Source: Muribaculaceae bacterium | GTDB lineage: Bacteria > Bacteroidota > Bacteroidia > Bacteroidales > Muribaculaceae | DNA: 42,270 bases | Assembly: GCA_009775125.1 (NCBI GenBank) | Contig: VSPD01000021.1 | Span: forward strand, 1-42,270 | Direction: 5' to 3' | Shown: positions 8,381 to 15,511 of the stretch, one piece after another | Layout: every line of letters starts with the position of its first letter | Position numbering within the stretch: the first letter of the stretch is position 1 | Notes under the pieces: model-generated | Seen by the model: only the letters and a program-made list of their open reading frames with translations | What the model was told of the DNA's origin: nothing | The model's database searches: none | Made by a program: the position numbers and the translations under genes

Positions 8381-8421
8381 ATCCCTTATTTAGTCTTAAC
8401 CCATCCCTTATTTTGTCTTAA
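8381..8421 (-). promoter_or_regulatory. Paired 19-bp direct repeats, candidate activator site
   Basis: ATCCCTTATTTAGTCTTAA (8381-8399) and ATCCCTTATTTTGTCTTAA (8403-8421) differ at one base and start 22 bases apart, about two helical turns. They lie roughly 43-83 bases upstream of the predicted receptor start site. Direct-repeat sites at this spacing suit a dimeric response regulator such as a LytTR-type protein, but the regulator is not in this window. Confidence 0.6.
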
Positions 8422-8536
8422 ATCCGGTTGGAGATTGATTATAATTAGTACTTTTGTAAGTATGAATTTAATTTTTTTTACGTTGGGGTAATGATTCAGG
8501 TCTTTTACTTGTCTATATAGTAAACGCGACTATAAA

Positions 8537-9019
8537 ATGCCATATTCATCATCCGAATTCAAAACCATCTATCTTCGATGCTTCCCTCCTTGCATGAGGA
8601 TGGCCATGAGCCTTCTCCACAGCGAGGACGAGGCCCGGGATACGGTGCAGGAATCGTTTTTGAAACTTTGGGAAACGGATATGGACGTAACCAACCCCGA
8701 CGCTTTTTTGATACGTAGCGTTCGCAACGCCTGCATCAACCGCATCAACTCCGTGCAAATCCGCGAGAAAATCCGCAGGCAACTGCCTCTTGCTCCCGAA
8801 AGCGAGGAAACCGACATCGAAGGCCGCGACGAGGAGGTGCGCGAGGCCGTAGCCCGCTTGCTCACAGGCCGCGAACGCCAGGTTGTAGACAAAATCTATT
8901 CCGAGGGATTGAGTTACAAGGACGCCGCCGAAAGCCTCGATGTGTCGGTGGCCACGATAAACAAAAATATAGTAGCAGCATTGAAAAAATTACGAACTCA
9001 CTTTAAGCGCAAGTCATGA
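8537..9019 (+). CDS. ECF RNA polymerase sigma-70 factor
   Basis: The protein has 160 residues and the two-domain ECF layout. Region 2 spans about residues 10-75 (SLLHSEDEARDTVQESFLKL, then FLIRSVRNACINRI). Region 4 spans about 100-155 (LLTGRERQVVDKIYSEGLSY, then the HTH AAESLDVSVATINKNI). It should redirect RNA polymerase to a small regulon. The ATG of the next gene overlaps its stop (ATGA at 9016), so the two are translationally coupled, as expected for sigma/anti-sigma pairs. Confidence 0.93.
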   Translation: MPYSSSEFKTIYLRCFPPCMRMAMSLLHSEDEARDTVQESFLKLWETDMDVTNPDAFLIRSVRNACINRINSVQIREKIRRQLPLAPESEETDIEGRDEEVREAVARLLTGRERQVVDKIYSEGLSYKDAAESLDVSVATINKNIVAALKKLRTHFKRKS

Positions 9020-9642
9020 CCGACGAACAAAAATATAATCTGATAGCCCGGATGCTCGACGCTCCCGACTCGCTCTCCGACGCAGAACTCGATATCATTG
9101 CCTCCGATGACGAACTCATCGACATACTCGCCATATCCGGAAAGTTGAAAAGCGCCTGCTCCGCCCTGCTCGATATCAATGTCGAAGCGGAATGGGCACG
9201 ATTCCGCCCGCGGCTCAAACGACGTACCTTTACGCTATCGCGACGGTGGATGCGGGTGGCTGCAATTTTCCTTGGCGCAGTATTCATTTCCGCAGTGGCT
9301 GTAAGAATTGTCGACTTTGTGTTCACCCCCGATACTGAGCCTTTGGTTGCCGACGCGGTGCAATCTTCGCATCATGAGGCAATCGTGCCAAAACCCTTGG
9401 AACACCCCATCGCTCCTGTCGAAGAAGCGACGCCTCCACAACAGGCAACACCCCCAAAAACAAAAAAGCAAAGAGCGGCCGTAAAAAAAGAAATCGACAT
9501 CGACGAATATGTACGCATCCAACAGGCGAAAATAGACAATAACATAGCGACGCTCATGGAAGAAATCAAAGAAAAAGAAAACCTTGCCTTGCAGCGATGG
9601 CATGATAACGAAAACGAAACAGTAATAACAATAAATATATGA
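9016..9642 (+). CDS. Single-pass membrane protein, candidate anti-sigma factor
   Basis: The 208-residue protein has an acidic helical N-terminal part (DEQKYNLIARMLDAPDSLSD, about 1-70) and a basic stretch before one transmembrane segment (about residues 80-100, VAAIFLGAVFISAVAVRIV). A proline-rich linker (EEATPPQQATPPKTKK) follows, then a charged coiled-coil-like tail. No zinc-binding HxxxCxxC is seen, so it is not a classical ZAS anti-sigma. Position and topology (N-in, one TM) make a Bacteroidota-type anti-sigma likely by inference. It overlaps both neighbours by four bases. Confidence 0.65.
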   Translation: MTDEQKYNLIARMLDAPDSLSDAELDIIASDDELIDILAISGKLKSACSALLDINVEAEWARFRPRLKRRTFTLSRRWMRVAAIFLGAVFISAVAVRIVDFVFTPDTEPLVADAVQSSHHEAIVPKPLEHPIAPVEEATPPQQATPPKTKKQRAAVKKEIDIDEYVRIQQAKIDNNIATLMEEIKEKENLALQRWHDNENETVITINI

Positions 9643-10496
9643 GAGACATGAAAAAATCTATCCTCGGGCTTACATGCCTCGTCGCGGCCATTTTCCCAAA
9701 TCTGTCTGCCGCCCAAAACAACATCAAATCGGCCTTCGATGCCATTATTAATTGCAAGGAAGCGATAATCGTCGAAAGCCACATCCTCAATCGCGACGCG
9801 AACACAGGCGTCAAGACCGGCCAATGCGACGTGTGGAAATTCACCATGCCCGCCGACAAAATCAAACTTGTAAACAATGTGGTCAAGGCTTTCAGCAAAG
9901 ACAGCGACACGGCTTACAGCCTCAACAGCGGATTCACATCCGACAACCCCGATCGACTTGCCTTGCTCTCCGTAGGCGGAGAAACCAACGGCGAATACAT
10001 CACCGAAAAAGGGCATAATTACACCTACTCGCTCTTTCTCGCGCCCAAGTCGGAAGACCCCAACGGCATTTACCGCTACGCCTACGGCATAAACTACCGC
10101 GAAGCCGACGGCACCATCTCCGGCAAACTCGTCGTGACCTATTCCACTACGCTGAAATATCGTCAGGAACAAGAGGAACAACGGACAATGGAGATGTTTA
10201 ACAACTACTCCGGCAACGGGTCGTTTGTCTGGCGCGAATCATCCAACAACAAATCATGGTTCAGCACCCTCATGGGCTACCTGCAAAGCATCCCGTCTGC
10301 CGACAAACAAACACGCATTTCCCTCGCCACAAAAGCATATGAGCACATTAAAAATATAAAAAACTACCCCGACGTGAGCAAAGAGGACAAGACCACTGCA
10401 AAATTAGTGCTCGGCAACATGGTTTGCGACAATAATTATCGCTCCGATCCCATGTTGGAAGGCCTCCTCAACTCTTGCTTGACAAGCATTAAATAA
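9639..10496 (+). CDS. Exported protein of unknown function, third gene of the ECF operon
   Basis: The protein has 285 residues. A signal peptide (MKKSILGLTCLVAAIFPNLSAAQ) follows the first four codons. The true start could be 9639 (overlapping ATGA) or the ATG at 9648, which fits the signal peptide better. The mature part is soluble, with FDAIINCKEAIIVESHILNR near the N-terminus, a beta-rich middle, and a helical C-terminal third with three cysteines. I recognise no catalytic motif. Overlap with the putative anti-sigma gene suggests it is a sensor, target or co-regulator of the same stress pathway. A strong terminator follows. Confidence 0.75.
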   Translation: MRDMKKSILGLTCLVAAIFPNLSAAQNNIKSAFDAIINCKEAIIVESHILNRDANTGVKTGQCDVWKFTMPADKIKLVNNVVKAFSKDSDTAYSLNSGFTSDNPDRLALLSVGGETNGEYITEKGHNYTYSLFLAPKSEDPNGIYRYAYGINYREADGTISGKLVVTYSTTLKYRQEQEEQRTMEMFNNYSGNGSFVWRESSNNKSWFSTLMGYLQSIPSADKQTRISLATKAYEHIKNIKNYPDVSKEDKTTAKLVLGNMVCDNNYRSDPMLEGLLNSCLTSIK

Positions 10497-10519
10497 ATAC
10501 AGCAATCTTCATACTCCAG

Positions 10520-10553
10520 CTCCGGCCACTGCGATAGCGGCCGGAGTTTTTTT
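10520..10553 (+). terminator. Intrinsic terminator of the ECF sigma operon
   Basis: CTCCGGCC (10520-10527) pairs perfectly with GGCCGGAG (10539-10546) and is followed by seven T. Confidence 0.93.
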
Positions 10554-10584
10554 GTACATAACAACAAACAAAATGTAAAATACA

Positions 10585-10616
10585 CTTGTCTTTTTGAAAA
10601 ACTTTATTTACCTTTG
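10585..10616 (+). promoter_or_regulatory. Promoter of the membrane protein / HTH / PH cluster
   Basis: CTTG at 10585-10588 and TACCTTTG at 10609-10616 are separated by 20 bases, matching the Bacteroidota consensus. The ATG follows at 10652. Confidence 0.65.
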
Positions 10617-10651
10617 CCGTGTCGACAAAATCCACACACCAAAAAAATGCA

Positions 10652-11074
10652 ATGATTATGAAAAATCTTCTTTTCCCACACAAATTCCAGCCGATTGGCT
10701 GGTGCACGTTTATCCCGGCACTGGCTATCGGCATCCTTATCTATTTCGACGCATTTTCATTTCTGCCCAACTGGGCCATGACCGCGGTAAATGACATGGC
10801 AATAATCGGCATCGTCATAGGCGCCCTGTTCATAGTATGCTCGCGCGAACGAGTAGAGGATGAGATGACACGCGCAATACGGCTGTCGTCGCTTCTCAAT
10901 TCAATATACATCTATGCCGTGCTGCTGATCGGGTGCACGCTTTTTATCAACGGCCTTGAATACCTTTATTTCCTTACCGCCAACACCGTGCTGCTGCCAA
11001 TAATATTCGTAATCAATTTCCGCCTGGAAATGGCACGCTACAATAAAATGAACGACGATGAAGAACAGAATTAA
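10652..11074 (+). CDS. Small integral membrane protein paired with an HTH regulator
   Basis: The protein has 140 residues with about four membrane segments (around residues 15-35, 45-65, 85-105 and 110-128) and a charged segment SRERVEDEMTRAIRLSS between segments two and three. An upstream in-frame GTG at 10619 is unlikely because it overlaps the promoter region. The next gene starts inside its 3' end (11058), so the two are coupled. Membrane proteins of this kind next to a tiny YozG-like HTH protein are common in gut bacteria; the function is unknown. Confidence 0.78.
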   Translation: MIMKNLLFPHKFQPIGWCTFIPALAIGILIYFDAFSFLPNWAMTAVNDMAIIGIVIGALFIVCSRERVEDEMTRAIRLSSLLNSIYIYAVLLIGCTLFINGLEYLYFLTANTVLLPIIFVINFRLEMARYNKMNDDEEQN

Positions 11075-11258
11075 GGTCGAGCGAGCCGAGATGGACATAA
11101 CGCAGCAGCAACTCGCCGAGGCCGTAGGCGTAAGCCGCCAGACCATTGTGGCGATTGAAAATAACCGGTTTCTGCCTTCCACTCCCCTCGCCCTAAAAAT
11201 CAGCCGCTACTTCGGCAAACCTGTCGAGAGCATTTTCATCCTTGAAGACACCGACTAA
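11058..11258 (+). CDS. Small XRE-type helix-turn-helix regulator (YozG-like)
   Basis: At 66 residues it is almost entirely one HTH_3 domain: MKNRIKVERAEMDITQQQLA, then AVGVSRQTIVAIENNRF, ending SIFILEDTD. The length and the FILEDTD ending are typical of YozG-like DNA-binding proteins. It overlaps the membrane-protein gene by 17 bases and precedes the PH-like gene by 12, so it probably regulates this operon. Confidence 0.92.
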   Translation: MKNRIKVERAEMDITQQQLAEAVGVSRQTIVAIENNRFLPSTPLALKISRYFGKPVESIFILEDTD

Positions 11259-11270
11259 AAACACACAAAA

Positions 11271-11741
11271 ATGAAACAAAAAGTTACATACAGCATTTTA
11301 TCGAAAATAATCACGGCCGCAGTGCTCTTACTGTTCGTAATCGGCATCATATCCCTGTGGGGCGATATGGAAAAACTCGTGCTTTTTATAATAATAGCCG
11401 CCGCAACCACACTGGTCAGCATGTATTACTGCCCGGTGTCGGTAGAAGCCACTGAATCAGGGGTAAAAATCAACCGCCTGCTGTCGAAGCCCAAATTTTT
11501 CCCTTATGCCGACATACATACGGCGGAGACTTGCTACCCTTCGGCCGGAGGCCTGCGCCTTTGCGGATGCGGCGGCTTCATGGGCTATTGGGGTTATTTC
11601 CACGACACGATGATCGGAACGTTTTTCGGATACTACGGTTCGCGCAACCACTGTTTTGCTCTTAAACTCAAATCCGGACAGCAATATGTCATCGGCTGCT
11701 CCAACGCCCCTGCCATGGTAAAATACATCGCATCTCGGTAG
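11271..11741 (+). CDS. Membrane protein with PH-like domain
   Basis: The 156-residue protein has two close hydrophobic segments (about 9-28 and 34-52). A beta-rich part follows in which VSVEATESGVKINRLLSKPKF and the closing ALKLKSGQQYVIGCSN resemble the bacterial PH-like domain found in small membrane proteins. A glycine/aromatic stretch (GGFMGYWGYFHD) lies in the middle. Its role is unknown. Its TAG stop supplies the first bases of the inverted repeat at 11740. Confidence 0.75.
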   Translation: MKQKVTYSILSKIITAAVLLLFVIGIISLWGDMEKLVLFIIIAAATTLVSMYYCPVSVEATESGVKINRLLSKPKFFPYADIHTAETCYPSAGGLRLCGCGGFMGYWGYFHDTMIGTFFGYYGSRNHCFALKLKSGQQYVIGCSNAPAMVKYIASR

Positions 11742-12090
11742 GAACACAATCCTCCGGATTGTGAAAAAATATAGGGTCAAGCCGTAATTACGGTGCATTG
11801 CGTCTCCGTTAGGAGACAAATATTGTAGCGCAGGGCGACAGCCCTGGGGGGGGTGGATGTTATTTATTATGGTGTTGGAGCGGAGCCTGCCGGAGCGTTC
11901 GATAACGCCAACCGTGGTGCAGAACGCTACGCTGCCGCTCGCTCCGATACCACGATGAACCAACCTCAACATACCGGGGGTTCCGCTATCGCTTCACCCC
12001 CGGCTACAATCTTGAATCGCTACGCGATTCCATGCACCGCATTTTCGGATTGTGGAGAAATATATCCACAATCCGGAGGATTGTGTTCCT
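11740..12090. mobile_element. MITE-like element with 24-bp perfect terminal inverted repeats (copy A)
   Basis: This 351-bp segment is bounded by perfect 24-bp inverted repeats (11740-11763 and 12067-12090). Each contains a smaller hairpin, CACAATCC and GGATTGTG around a 3-base loop. The interior is a chain of palindromes: GTCTCC/GGAGAC, CAGGGC/GCCCTG, CCGGGGGT/ACCCCCGG and GAATCGC/GCGATTC. No protein is encoded. Its core, 11774-12048, is about 98% identical to the inverse of 36220-36496. It fills the gap between two convergent genes, touching the stop codon on the left and ending six bases from the one on the right. A palindromic REP/MITE-type element is the best description; no partner transposase is in the window. 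Confidence 0.75.
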
Positions 12091-12096
12091 GCACCG

Positions 12097-12597
12097 TTAG
12101 AAATTCATCGCGTTCAGGTAGAGGGCGGTGCCTCCCGTTTCACGCGGAATCAATATTGCTTTGCGAAGCTGAGCGAGATCGGCATCACGAATGTTACCGA
12201 TTAACGCGCCGGTGAATCCTGCTCCTGCCGAATCCGACAAAATAAGAATACGGTTTGAATCTTTTCCAACGGGCCGGGCAAATATAACAAATATCGTTTG
12301 GTCGTTCATCATGCCTTTTATAATTTCGGAAGCCGGCAGCTCGCCCATGATTTTATATAGCGCGTTGCCGTAAACCTCTGTCTCATGTCCGGCACCTGTC
12401 TCTCCGTACCAAACAATTGTCTGCCCGTCGGTGATGCCGATGTCGCCAAGATCATTATTCCCGGACACCAATGAGCCCTGCACTCCTTTCATGTTAGGTA
12501 TGGCCTTGATGGCGTCAAAAGCCTCTTCATAGGTCAGTGCCGATGCCGCGTTTGCCAATCCAAACGCGAGCGTGATAAGTAAAAAAATCTTTCTCAT
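12097..12597 (-). CDS. Small secreted protein of unknown function
   Basis: This 166-residue protein has signal peptide MRKIFLLITLAFGLANAASA, giving a mature part of about 145 residues with alternating strands and helices (AFDAIKAIPNMKGVQGSLVS, then GNALYKIMGELPASEIIKGM). It somewhat resembles DUF4252-like secreted proteins, but I cannot confirm this. The ATG at 12597 is preferred over an upstream TTG. Its 3' end abuts the MITE-like element. It lies about 40 bases beyond the Fur-family gene on the same strand and could be co-transcribed with it, though the Fur gene has the stop between them. Confidence 0.7.
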   Translation of the reverse strand: MRKIFLLITLAFGLANAASALTYEEAFDAIKAIPNMKGVQGSLVSGNNDLGDIGITDGQTIVWYGETGAGHETEVYGNALYKIMGELPASEIIKGMMNDQTIFVIFARPVGKDSNRILILSDSAGAGFTGALIGNIRDADLAQLRKAILIPRETGGTALYLNAMNF

Positions 12598-12640
12598 AAA
12601 CAATGTTTTATGATAAAAACATCTTTACAAGAAAGATAGT

Positions 12641-13057
12641 TCAATCCGCGCATTTCGGGCAAATACCCTTTACCATATAGTTGATTGTGCGAGGCCGGAA
12701 ACCGGCAGGCATCTCCACTTCCGGCACCTTCACCGTCTCGAAGCAATATGTCTCCTTGCAACGCTCGCAAAAGAAATGGACGTGCTGGTCGGCGATGCTA
12801 TGGTGCGCCCCCTGACACAACTCATACTTAATCGAGCGGCTGCCGTCTTCTATGACATGGACCACATCTTTTTCCGCAAACAATTCAAGCACGCGGAAAA
12901 TACTCGCCCTATCCATCGAAAAGCCAAGGCAAGCTTCAAGGTCGGCGAGGCTCACGGGATGCGTCGCTTTCACCAATTCCTTCATTACAAGAATACGGTT
13001 GGCGGTAGGCCTCACCCCTTTGCTTTCCAATGTCCTCTCAATTTCTGTATTACTCAT
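12641..13057 (-). CDS. Fur-family transcriptional regulator
   Basis: The 138-residue protein has the Fur layout. An N-terminal winged helix (SKGVRPTANRILVMKELVKA, HPVSLADLEACLG, MDRASIFRVLELF) is followed by a dimerisation domain with metal ligands in HHSIADQHVHFFCERCKETY. A structural zinc site is formed by CERC and the C-terminal CPKC. Which metal or signal it senses (Fe, Zn or peroxide) cannot be decided from the sequence; the ending GICPKCAD is common among Bacteroidota Zur/PerR-like proteins. The start at 13057 (MSNTEIERTL) is preferred because a TAnnTTTG box lies 18 bases upstream. Confidence 0.92.
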   Translation of the reverse strand: MSNTEIERTLESKGVRPTANRILVMKELVKATHPVSLADLEACLGFSMDRASIFRVLELFAEKDVVHVIEDGSRSIKYELCQGAHHSIADQHVHFFCERCKETYCFETVKVPEVEMPAGFRPRTINYMVKGICPKCAD

Positions 13058-13074
13058 TATCGTAAATTTTACAG

Positions 13075-13082
13075 CAAAGGTA
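13075..13082 (-). promoter_or_regulatory. -7 box of the Fur-family gene
   Basis: On the minus strand TACCTTTG matches TAnnTTTG. A start site near 13069 would leave a leader of about 12 bases before the ATG at 13057. Confidence 0.55.
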
Positions 13083-13199
13083 ATCAAAAAATCCCAATTC
13101 ATACCGCCCACCGTTGCCGAAATATATCAATACCGACACAGTCACAATACAATACACAACAACTTCTGCCGTTATTTATATAAATAAAATCATATCACT

Positions 13200-13703
13200 A
13201 TGAAACAAATCCTCAACATTCTTATTCTGCTATCATTGATATTGTTGACATCTTGCAACAATGAGGACAAAAAACCGGAATATACTCCTCTTACGATTCA
13301 TCGGCAATTTAATACACAAACAATGCCTGTTAAATTGTCAGACCTCAAAGACTTTACCGAGTACAAGGATAAAATCTTTATCGTCAATTCCATAGATGAA
13401 TTGCCCGAAGACAAGTATTTCAGTACCGAGGATTTTGTGAAAGCCGACATCAATTTCTCCGAATATTCTCTTGTCATCCTATATCAGCTTGTCATAGGAG
13501 ATATTGTCTCATATAAATATGGATGGTGTTACAATAACTGGTACGAGCACTATCAATTCGACATCATTTGTGACAGAATTAAAGATTCGGAATATGTAGA
13601 CGGTGAAATTGAAAATTTCACATATTTGTGCAGTGCAATCCTTGTCCGTCATATTCCTTCCGATGCGAGATGCGCTTTTTCATTAGGCATATACGAGCAT
13701 TAA
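13200..13703 (+). CDS. Small lipoprotein of unknown function
   Basis: The 167-residue protein starts with a lipoprotein signal peptide, and a lipobox LTSC puts the lipidated cysteine near residue 19, followed by NNEDKK. The mature part carries YKDKIFIVNSIDELPEDKYF and several aromatic clusters. The -NNEDKK- start after the cysteine is rich in acidic residues, as in some surface-exposed Bacteroidota lipoproteins. Its AT content is higher than that of its neighbours, which may mean recent acquisition. No known domain is recognised. Confidence 0.8.
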   Translation: MKQILNILILLSLILLTSCNNEDKKPEYTPLTIHRQFNTQTMPVKLSDLKDFTEYKDKIFIVNSIDELPEDKYFSTEDFVKADINFSEYSLVILYQLVIGDIVSYKYGWCYNNWYEHYQFDIICDRIKDSEYVDGEIENFTYLCSAILVRHIPSDARCAFSLGIYEH

Positions 13704-13804
13704 CTTTGATAAATTTTCTACCTGACGAAGCCGTATCAAATATGATTTTCCGGACGCACGGGCCGAACGTACCTACCTTTGGTATTTTGACACACCTTCC
13801 TACA

Positions 13805-13898
13805 AGCTGCTCCAATACCACGGATGATTACAACGCACATACCGGGGGTTGCGGTATCGCTACACCCAAGTTATTGTATTGAAGCACTACGCGCTTCT
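13805..13898 (+). repeat. Eroded partial copy of the palindromic repeat (copy C)
   Basis: This stretch aligns with the end of the core of copy A: GCTCCAATACCACGGATGA, then CATACCGGGGGTTGCGGTAT, CGCTACACCC and GAAGCACTACGCGCTTC match 11934-12030 with many substitutions. The hairpin GAAGC/GCTTC has compensating changes relative to GAATCGC/GCGATTC. The rest of 13704-14016 holds no convincing gene or other feature. Confidence 0.6.
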
Positions 13899-14016
13899 AC
13901 CACATTGCTTCAGCTTATTTGAACCGTATTGCATGACTCACTCGTGCGTCCACAACCGGGCAAATGATTACCAATAATTTTGCTGCAAACAAATTATTCC
14001 AAATATGTATGTATAG

Positions 14017-14835
14017 TCATGAGTCATGTGTCTTCGAGGGCGACACGCCGAGATAGCGTTGTACATAGCGGGTGAAATAGGCCGGCGACGAGAAACTAAA
14101 CAAATCGGAAATCTCCATAAACGTATGTTTCTTGCCTCGGAGCAGACGCGATATGTCAAGTATGGCGTAGCGGTTGATCCAGAAGTTGGCCGAGTGTCCG
14201 CTTGTCTTTTTGCACACCTCCGAAAGATACTTTGGCGTAACACACAATTCCGAAGCATAGTAAGCCACTTCCCTGTTCTGCCTGTAATCGCCTCTTTCGA
14301 GCATGGCGAGAAAACGGTTCATTATGTCGGCCAATTGCGCCGAAACGGCATCCTCGCCATAAAGACAGGCATGAAAATTAAAGAAATCGATAATAAGCAG
14401 CTGCATCGCGCAGCGGACACCTTCCTCATAAAATGGAAGTCCGGTGGAGAGAAAACGATATTCAAGACTGTCGAAGTCGCGGCAGCACAATTCGAACTGC
14501 CCCGTAGTGAGGTTCATGACAGGGTTCATAAACAGAGCCAGCTGTCCTTTCATTCCATAATTGGACTGCGGCGTGCAATACTCGATAAAGCCGGCATCGG
14601 CATAGACGACGCGCACTTTGAAATCGTCGGATGCCGTGATATTTTCAATCATCCTTCCTTTTCTCACAATTATCAGGTCGCCCTTTCGCATGGAGAAATG
14701 GCTGCCGTTGAAATCAAAATCCATCTCACCGCCGATGCACAAGGCGTGAGCCAGGTAGTTTTCAAGCCTGCCTGTGCCCACGCCTTCAAGAGTGTCTGCC
14801 AATACTATTTTATCAAATATCGATTCATCTGCCAT
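14017..14835 (-). CDS. AraC-family transcriptional regulator
   Basis: The 272-residue protein has an N-terminal cupin-like sensing half (about 1-130, with NGSHFSMRKGDLIIVRKGRM) and a C-terminal AraC double HTH (about 175-270: YYASELCVTPKYLSEVCKKT, then MEISDLFSFSSPAYFTRYVQ and RYLGVSPSKT). It should bind DNA as a dimer in response to a small ligand. It follows the NTF2-like gene by 23 bases on the same strand and probably shares its transcript. The divergent DUF362/TonB-receptor genes are plausible targets. Confidence 0.92.
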   Translation of the reverse strand: MADESIFDKIVLADTLEGVGTGRLENYLAHALCIGGEMDFDFNGSHFSMRKGDLIIVRKGRMIENITASDDFKVRVVYADAGFIEYCTPQSNYGMKGQLALFMNPVMNLTTGQFELCCRDFDSLEYRFLSTGLPFYEEGVRCAMQLLIIDFFNFHACLYGEDAVSAQLADIMNRFLAMLERGDYRQNREVAYYASELCVTPKYLSEVCKKTSGHSANFWINRYAILDISRLLRGKKHTFMEISDLFSFSSPAYFTRYVQRYLGVSPSKTHDS

Positions 14836-14858
14836 GTGGCAAAGTTAGTGAATTTATC

Positions 14859-15305
14859 TCAATCGCCCAAGGTTCTTGTAAACACCAGCGAAGAAAGGAG
14901 CCATTTTCCATTTTCCTTCACATATACTTCTGTCACGATAAAAGGAAAACGGACAGCATTGCCTCCTACTTCAGAATTGAGATGTATCACACTGTAAACG
15001 GTGGCGGTGTTTTCGGTGAATTTCACTTCCTGATTGTGAATCTCGGCTTTTTTATACCAGATATGTCCGTCGCGGATGGTATTCAGTTCCTGCTCCTTGC
15101 CCCAATATCCACCCATATGCACGAATTGTGAAGCATCGTGAAAGAGGTCGGCGAGTTTTTCGACATTCTTATCCGACATCCATTGCCATTTGGCGTTTGA
15201 GAGATCGACCAGCTCCTGTTCTTCCTTGGAAAACCCGGAATTCTGCGCAGCGACACCCATGATGGAGCCAAGCATTACAATTGCAAAAATAAATAGTTTT
15301 TCCAT
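14859..15305 (-). CDS. Exported NTF2-like (DUF4440-type) protein
   Basis: The 148-residue protein has signal peptide MEKLFIFAIVMLGSIMGVAA. The mature part is one NTF2-fold domain: a long first helix (EEQELVDLSNAKWQWMSDKN), LADLFHDASQFVHMGG, then the strands TENTATVYSVIHLNSEV and a closing ENGKWLLSSLVFTRT. The cone-shaped fold binds small molecules or acts as an isomerase-like pocket; the ligand is unknown. It is the first gene of a probable two-gene unit with the AraC regulator. Confidence 0.88.
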   Translation of the reverse strand: MEKLFIFAIVMLGSIMGVAAQNSGFSKEEQELVDLSNAKWQWMSDKNVEKLADLFHDASQFVHMGGYWGKEQELNTIRDGHIWYKKAEIHNQEVKFTENTATVYSVIHLNSEVGGNAVRFPFIVTEVYVKENGKWLLSSLVFTRTLGD

Positions 15306-15327
15306 TGTATCTGTTTTTTGTTCGATG

Positions 15328-15335
15328 CAAAATTA
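15328..15335 (-). promoter_or_regulatory. -7 box of the NTF2-like/AraC transcript
   Basis: On the minus strand TAATTTTG matches TAnnTTTG, with the ATG at 15305 about 17 bases past the expected start site. There is no good -33 box. Confidence 0.55.
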
Positions 15336-15401
15336 CTTATATCACAATTATTTATAGTTACAAATAATTCGGTTTCATTTACCATTATTACAGAATAAAC
15401 A

Positions 15402-15443
15402 TAAACAGTATTATTTTCAGAAAAAATGGTAATACAAACAGTA
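15402..15443. promoter_or_regulatory. Candidate operator repeats in the NTF2/DUF362 divergent region
   Basis: TAAACAGTA (15402-15410) and CAAACAGTA (15435-15443) form a direct repeat with starts 33 bases apart, about three helical turns. An inverted pair TACCATT/AATGGTA flanks the first copy (about 15379 and 15425). AraC proteins typically bind such direct half-sites. Assignment to the adjacent AraC gene is inference. Confidence 0.35.
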
Positions 15444-15475
15444 ATTATGATACTCGACAACAATATATTATGATG

Positions 15476-15483
15476 TAACTTTG
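15476..15483 (+). promoter_or_regulatory. -7 box of the DUF362/TonB-receptor operon
   Basis: TAACTTTG matches TAnnTTTG and lies 28 bases before the ATG at 15512. The -33 region is poor, which suits activation by the neighbouring AraC protein. Confidence 0.55.
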
Positions 15484-15511
15484 CGCTGAAAAACAAATCC
15501 AATCAGTAATC

